The notes below the pieces were generated by a model that worked only from the letters and a program-made list of their open reading frames with translations, made no database searches and was not told where the DNA came from. The position numbers and the translations under genes are program-made. DNA of 9,421 nt from an uncultured bacterium (GTDB lineage: Bacteria; Gemmatimonadota; Gemmatimonadetes; Longimicrobiales; RSA9): NCBI GenBank assembly GCA_937995995.1, contig CALKIP010000212.1:1-9421 (forward strand), written 5' to 3'. Shown piece by piece: positions 6,315 to 9,421 of the stretch; the first letter of the stretch is position 1; each line of letters starts with the position of its first letter.

Positions 6315-7865
6315 ATGACCCCGGAAGAGCAACACGCCTATCGCGACTCCGACGCCGTACGGGAGATCCAGGCGCTGGAGGCGCGCTGGAGGGATGATGA
6401 GCGCTGGGCCGGCATCCGTCGCGACTACGGTGCCACCGACGTGATCCGGCTGCGCGGTTCCGTGCGCATCGAGCACACGATCGCCCGCGTGGGCGCCGAG
6501 CGCCTCTGGCGTGCGATCCGGCGCGACGGCTTCGTTCGGACCTTCGGCGCACTGACCGGCGCACAGGCCGTGCAGATGGTGCGCGCGGGGCTGGATGCGA
6601 TCTACGTAAGCGGCTGGCAGGTCGCGGCCGACGGCAATCTCGCCGGCCACACCTACCCGGACCAGAGTCTTTACCCGTCGAACAGCGTGCCGGCACTCGT
6701 GCGTAGGCTGAACAACGCACTGCTGCGGGTCGATCAGGTCGAATGGGCGGAGGCGCGCGAGTGGGAGGAGCAGGTGGAGCAGGCGGCCGGGGGCGGTGTG
6801 GGCGGTACGGGCGCGGATGGCGGTGCGGACGCAGCGGACGTGGCGGACGCAGAGGGAGCAGCTATGGAAGGCGCCGCGAGCCCGTGGCCGCGCCGCCGTG
6901 CGGCACGGACAGACGACCCCGCGGCGACGACTGCCGCCGGCGCTGTCCACGCGACCGGTACCGAGGATGCGATACGTGCCGTCGAAGGTGTCGTGCCCCA
7001 CAGCCGCCGCTCGTGGCTCGCGCCGATCGTCGCGGACGCCGAGGCCGGATTCGGCGGGCCGATCCACGCCTTCGAGCTCATGCGCGCATTGATCGAAGCG
7101 GGGGCCTCGGGCGTCCACTTCGAGGACCAGCTCGCCGCCGAAAAGAAGTGCGGCCACATGGGCGGTAAGGTGCTGATCCCGACATCCCAATTCATCCGCA
7201 CGCTACGCGCGGCGCGGCTCGCCGCCGATGTGCTCGATGTGCCGACGCTCCTCATCGCACGGACCGATGCCCTCTCGGCCACACTCCTCACCAGCGACGT
7301 CGATGAGCGCGATGCGGAGTTCCTGACCGGCGAGCGCACCGTCGAGGGCTATTTCCGCGTGCGCGGCGGCCTCGATGCGGCGATCCGCCGCAGCCTGGCA
7401 TACGCGCCCTACGCGGACCTGCTCTGGTTCGAGACGTCGAAGCCGAAGCTGGACGAGGCGCGACGCTTCGCCGAGGCGATCCACGAGTACTTCCCGGGCA
7501 AGCCGCTCGCCTACAACTGCTCGCCGTCATTCAACTGGAAGCAGCACCTGGACGCCGCCGCCGTCGCCAGGTTCCAGAGCGAGCTCGCGGCCATGGGCTA
7601 CCGCTTCCAGTTCATCACACTCGCCGGCTGGCACCTCCTCAACCTGCACACCTTCGACCTGGCGCGCCGCTTCGCCGAGGAAGGTATGCCGGCGTACGTC
7701 CGGCTCCAGCAGCAGGAGTTCGAGAGCGAGCCACTCGGCTACACCGCCACGCGCCACCAGCGCGAGGCGGGCGCCGGCTACTTCGACCGCGTGCTCTTGA
7801 CGTTGACCGGCGGTGAGGCGGCGACGGCGGCGCTGGCGGGGTCGACGGAGGAGGAGCAGTTCTGA
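6315..7865 (+). CDS. aceA: Isocitrate lyase with a low-complexity insertion
   Basis: A 516-residue cytoplasmic enzyme splitting isocitrate to succinate and glyoxylate, the committed step of the glyoxylate shunt. Class motifs are intact: LTGAQAVQMVRAGLDAIYVSGWQVAAD, YPDQSLYPSNSVP, PIVADAEAGFGG (D241 in the Mg-binding strand), KKCGHMGGKVLIPT with catalytic C279 and H281, LIARTDA, LAYNCSPSFNWK, QFITLAGWHLLN and a terminal GSTEEEQF much like E. coli's end. E. coli AceA is 434 residues; the excess is mainly residues 145-232, inserted just before the PIVADAE strand. That stretch is Gly/Ala/Asp-rich and then Arg-rich, with no motif I recognise. The start at 6315 is well supported by AAGGAG (6302-6307), 7 nt upstream. 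It is the second gene of an aceBA operon. No aceK (isocitrate dehydrogenase kinase/phosphatase) follows it within the window. Confidence 0.96.
   Translation: MTPEEQHAYRDSDAVREIQALEARWRDDERWAGIRRDYGATDVIRLRGSVRIEHTIARVGAERLWRAIRRDGFVRTFGALTGAQAVQMVRAGLDAIYVSGWQVAADGNLAGHTYPDQSLYPSNSVPALVRRLNNALLRVDQVEWAEAREWEEQVEQAAGGGVGGTGADGGADAADVADAEGAAMEGAASPWPRRRAARTDDPAATTAAGAVHATGTEDAIRAVEGVVPHSRRSWLAPIVADAEAGFGGPIHAFELMRALIEAGASGVHFEDQLAAEKKCGHMGGKVLIPTSQFIRTLRAARLAADVLDVPTLLIARTDALSATLLTSDVDERDAEFLTGERTVEGYFRVRGGLDAAIRRSLAYAPYADLLWFETSKPKLDEARRFAEAIHEYFPGKPLAYNCSPSFNWKQHLDAAAVARFQSELAAMGYRFQFITLAGWHLLNLHTFDLARRFAEEGMPAYVRLQQQEFESEPLGYTATRHQREAGAGYFDRVLLTLTGGEAATAALAGSTEEEQF
6747..7010 (+). other. Low-complexity insertion inside aceA (residues 145-232)
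   Basis: Here E. coli isocitrate lyase has about 15 residues between DQIQW and LPIVADAE; this protein has 88 between DQVEW and LAPIVADAE. The first half of the DNA is built from imperfect GGCGGT/GCGGAC-type short repeats (about 6784-6870), encoding Gly/Ala/Asp. The second half is Arg/Ala/Thr-rich. The reading frame is kept. It lies before the catalytic KKCGH loop, whereas the insertion of yeast-type enzymes, as I remember it, lies after it. Confidence 0.8.
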
Positions 7866-8108
7866 GCGGGCCGCTTCGCGGCGGGAGAGCTGCTTCGCAG
7901 CGGGAGGGCCGCCTTCGGCGGCGGGGCCGGCCTTTGGCCGGCGGGCGTGCCGCTTGCGCGGCGGGGGGAGTGCGCCGCATCGGGGACCACCCGGGCCCCC
8001 GCGCCGCAGGCGCACTCCCGCCCTAAGGGCCCTCCCGCGCCGCGCCAGCGGCGCCCTCCCCCTGCCCTATAGGGCAGCCCTCCCGCCGGCCTCTGGCCAG
8101 CCCATCCC
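7866..8108. repeat. Array of about ten mini-hairpins with GGGAG spacers, switching orientation midway
   Basis: Directly after the aceA stop lies a run of short stem-loops with mostly 3-nt loops, spaced about 18-23 nt. Left half: GCCGC/GCGGC around TTC (7870-7882), GCTGC/GCAGC around TTC (7889-7901), GCCGCC/GGCGGC around TTC (7908-7922), GCCGGCC/GGCCGGC around TTT (7926-7942), GCCGC/GCGGC around TTGC (7949-7962). Each is followed by a G-rich spacer of the GGGAG type. Right half: GCGCC/GGCGC (8001-8013), GCCC/GGGC (8020-8030), GCGCC/GGCGC (8042-8054), CTGCCC/GGGCAG (8062-8077) and GCCGGCC/GGCCAGC with one mismatch (8085-8101). These are separated by CCTCCC, so the same unit runs on the opposite strand. 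An 11-bp stem, GGGAGTGCGCC (7966-7976) with its complement (8009-8019), spans the switch point. No T-run follows any hairpin. It is not CRISPR: the units are imperfect and have no unique spacers. Confidence 0.85.
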
Positions 8109-8269
8109 GGCACCAATCTCCCCTTTCACGTATTACTCTTGTAGCCCCGTACACGTGCAATACGCCATCCCAGGCCGCCGTGGCTGGCGAAAGCGGGCGC
8201 GACGCCGCATTATACGTGGGCTTTGGAGGCGACGAACGAACCTGCGTGGTTGTGAGAGAGGTGGACGGC
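8109..8269. promoter_or_regulatory. acnA upstream region, function unresolved
   Basis: After the hairpin array the composition becomes less GC-rich. CGTATT (8129-8134) and AATACG (8159-8164) form an inverted repeat whose 24-nt interior contains the palindrome CACGTG (8152-8157). A TATACG (8211-8216) is the best -10-like hexamer but has no convincing -35. GAGAGAGG (8254-8261) is the acnA ribosome site, 8 nt before its ATG. The acnA promoter is presumably here, but I cannot place it. Confidence 0.4.

Positions 8270-9421
<1,152 letters not shown>

Noticed and set aside
5398..6720. Long minus-strand open frame (440 codons) across aceB and aceA
   Set aside because: Antisense to two conserved enzymes and dominated by Arg; no recognisable motif.
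7870..8101. CRISPR-like or intrinsic terminator reading of the hairpin array
   Set aside because: Repeats are imperfect, only about 20 nt and without unique spacers, so not CRISPR. None of the hairpins is followed by a T-run, so a simple intrinsic terminator is not supported.
8181..8196. Sigma-54-like GG...GC pair upstream of acnA
   Set aside because: TGGCTGGCGAAAGCGG has the GC one base too close to the GG, and the rest of the consensus fails.

Overview
The window is GC-rich chromosomal DNA, densely coded and without phage, plasmid, IS or CRISPR signatures. It carries parts or all of six protein genes: a left-truncated minus-strand gene, then five plus-strand genes, the last cut by the right edge. 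The TonB-like protein has a C-terminal half of the type I associate with Gemmatimonadota (a YMVRPELLNRDEV lead-in followed by a TonB_C domain). That phylum is my best guess for the host, but it rests on remembered family resemblance and not on a search.

Layout. 1-1015 (minus): an EAL+HDOD (YuxH-type) signalling protein whose EAL glutamate is replaced. 1016-1173: divergent promoter region. 1174-3456 (plus): tex, the nucleic-acid-binding transcription accessory protein. 3457-3709: non-coding, holding a perfect 36-bp palindrome and a sigma-54-like -24/-12 element. 3710-4417: a TonB-family energy transducer. 4418-4620: leader region with a second copy of the same TGGCACG-N4-GTGC element. 4621-6291 and 6315-7865: aceB (malate synthase A) and aceA (isocitrate lyase), 23 nt apart and evidently one operon. 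7866-8269: non-coding, opening with an array of about ten mini-hairpins. 8270-9421: the N-terminal 384 residues of aconitase (acnA).

How the genes work together. Aconitase makes isocitrate, isocitrate lyase splits it to succinate and glyoxylate, and malate synthase condenses glyoxylate with acetyl-CoA. aceB-aceA-acnA therefore forms a glyoxylate-shunt cluster for growth on acetate or fatty acids. TonB, Tex and the EAL/HDOD protein have no obvious biochemical link to it.

The parts that ordinary annotation does not explain are: (1) the hairpin array after aceA, whose units keep pairing while changing sequence and switch orientation midway; (2) the TGGCACG-N4-GTGC element shared by the tonB and aceB leaders; (3) the 36-bp palindrome upstream of tonB; and (4) low-complexity insertions in both glyoxylate enzymes, the one in isocitrate lyase being about 73 residues.
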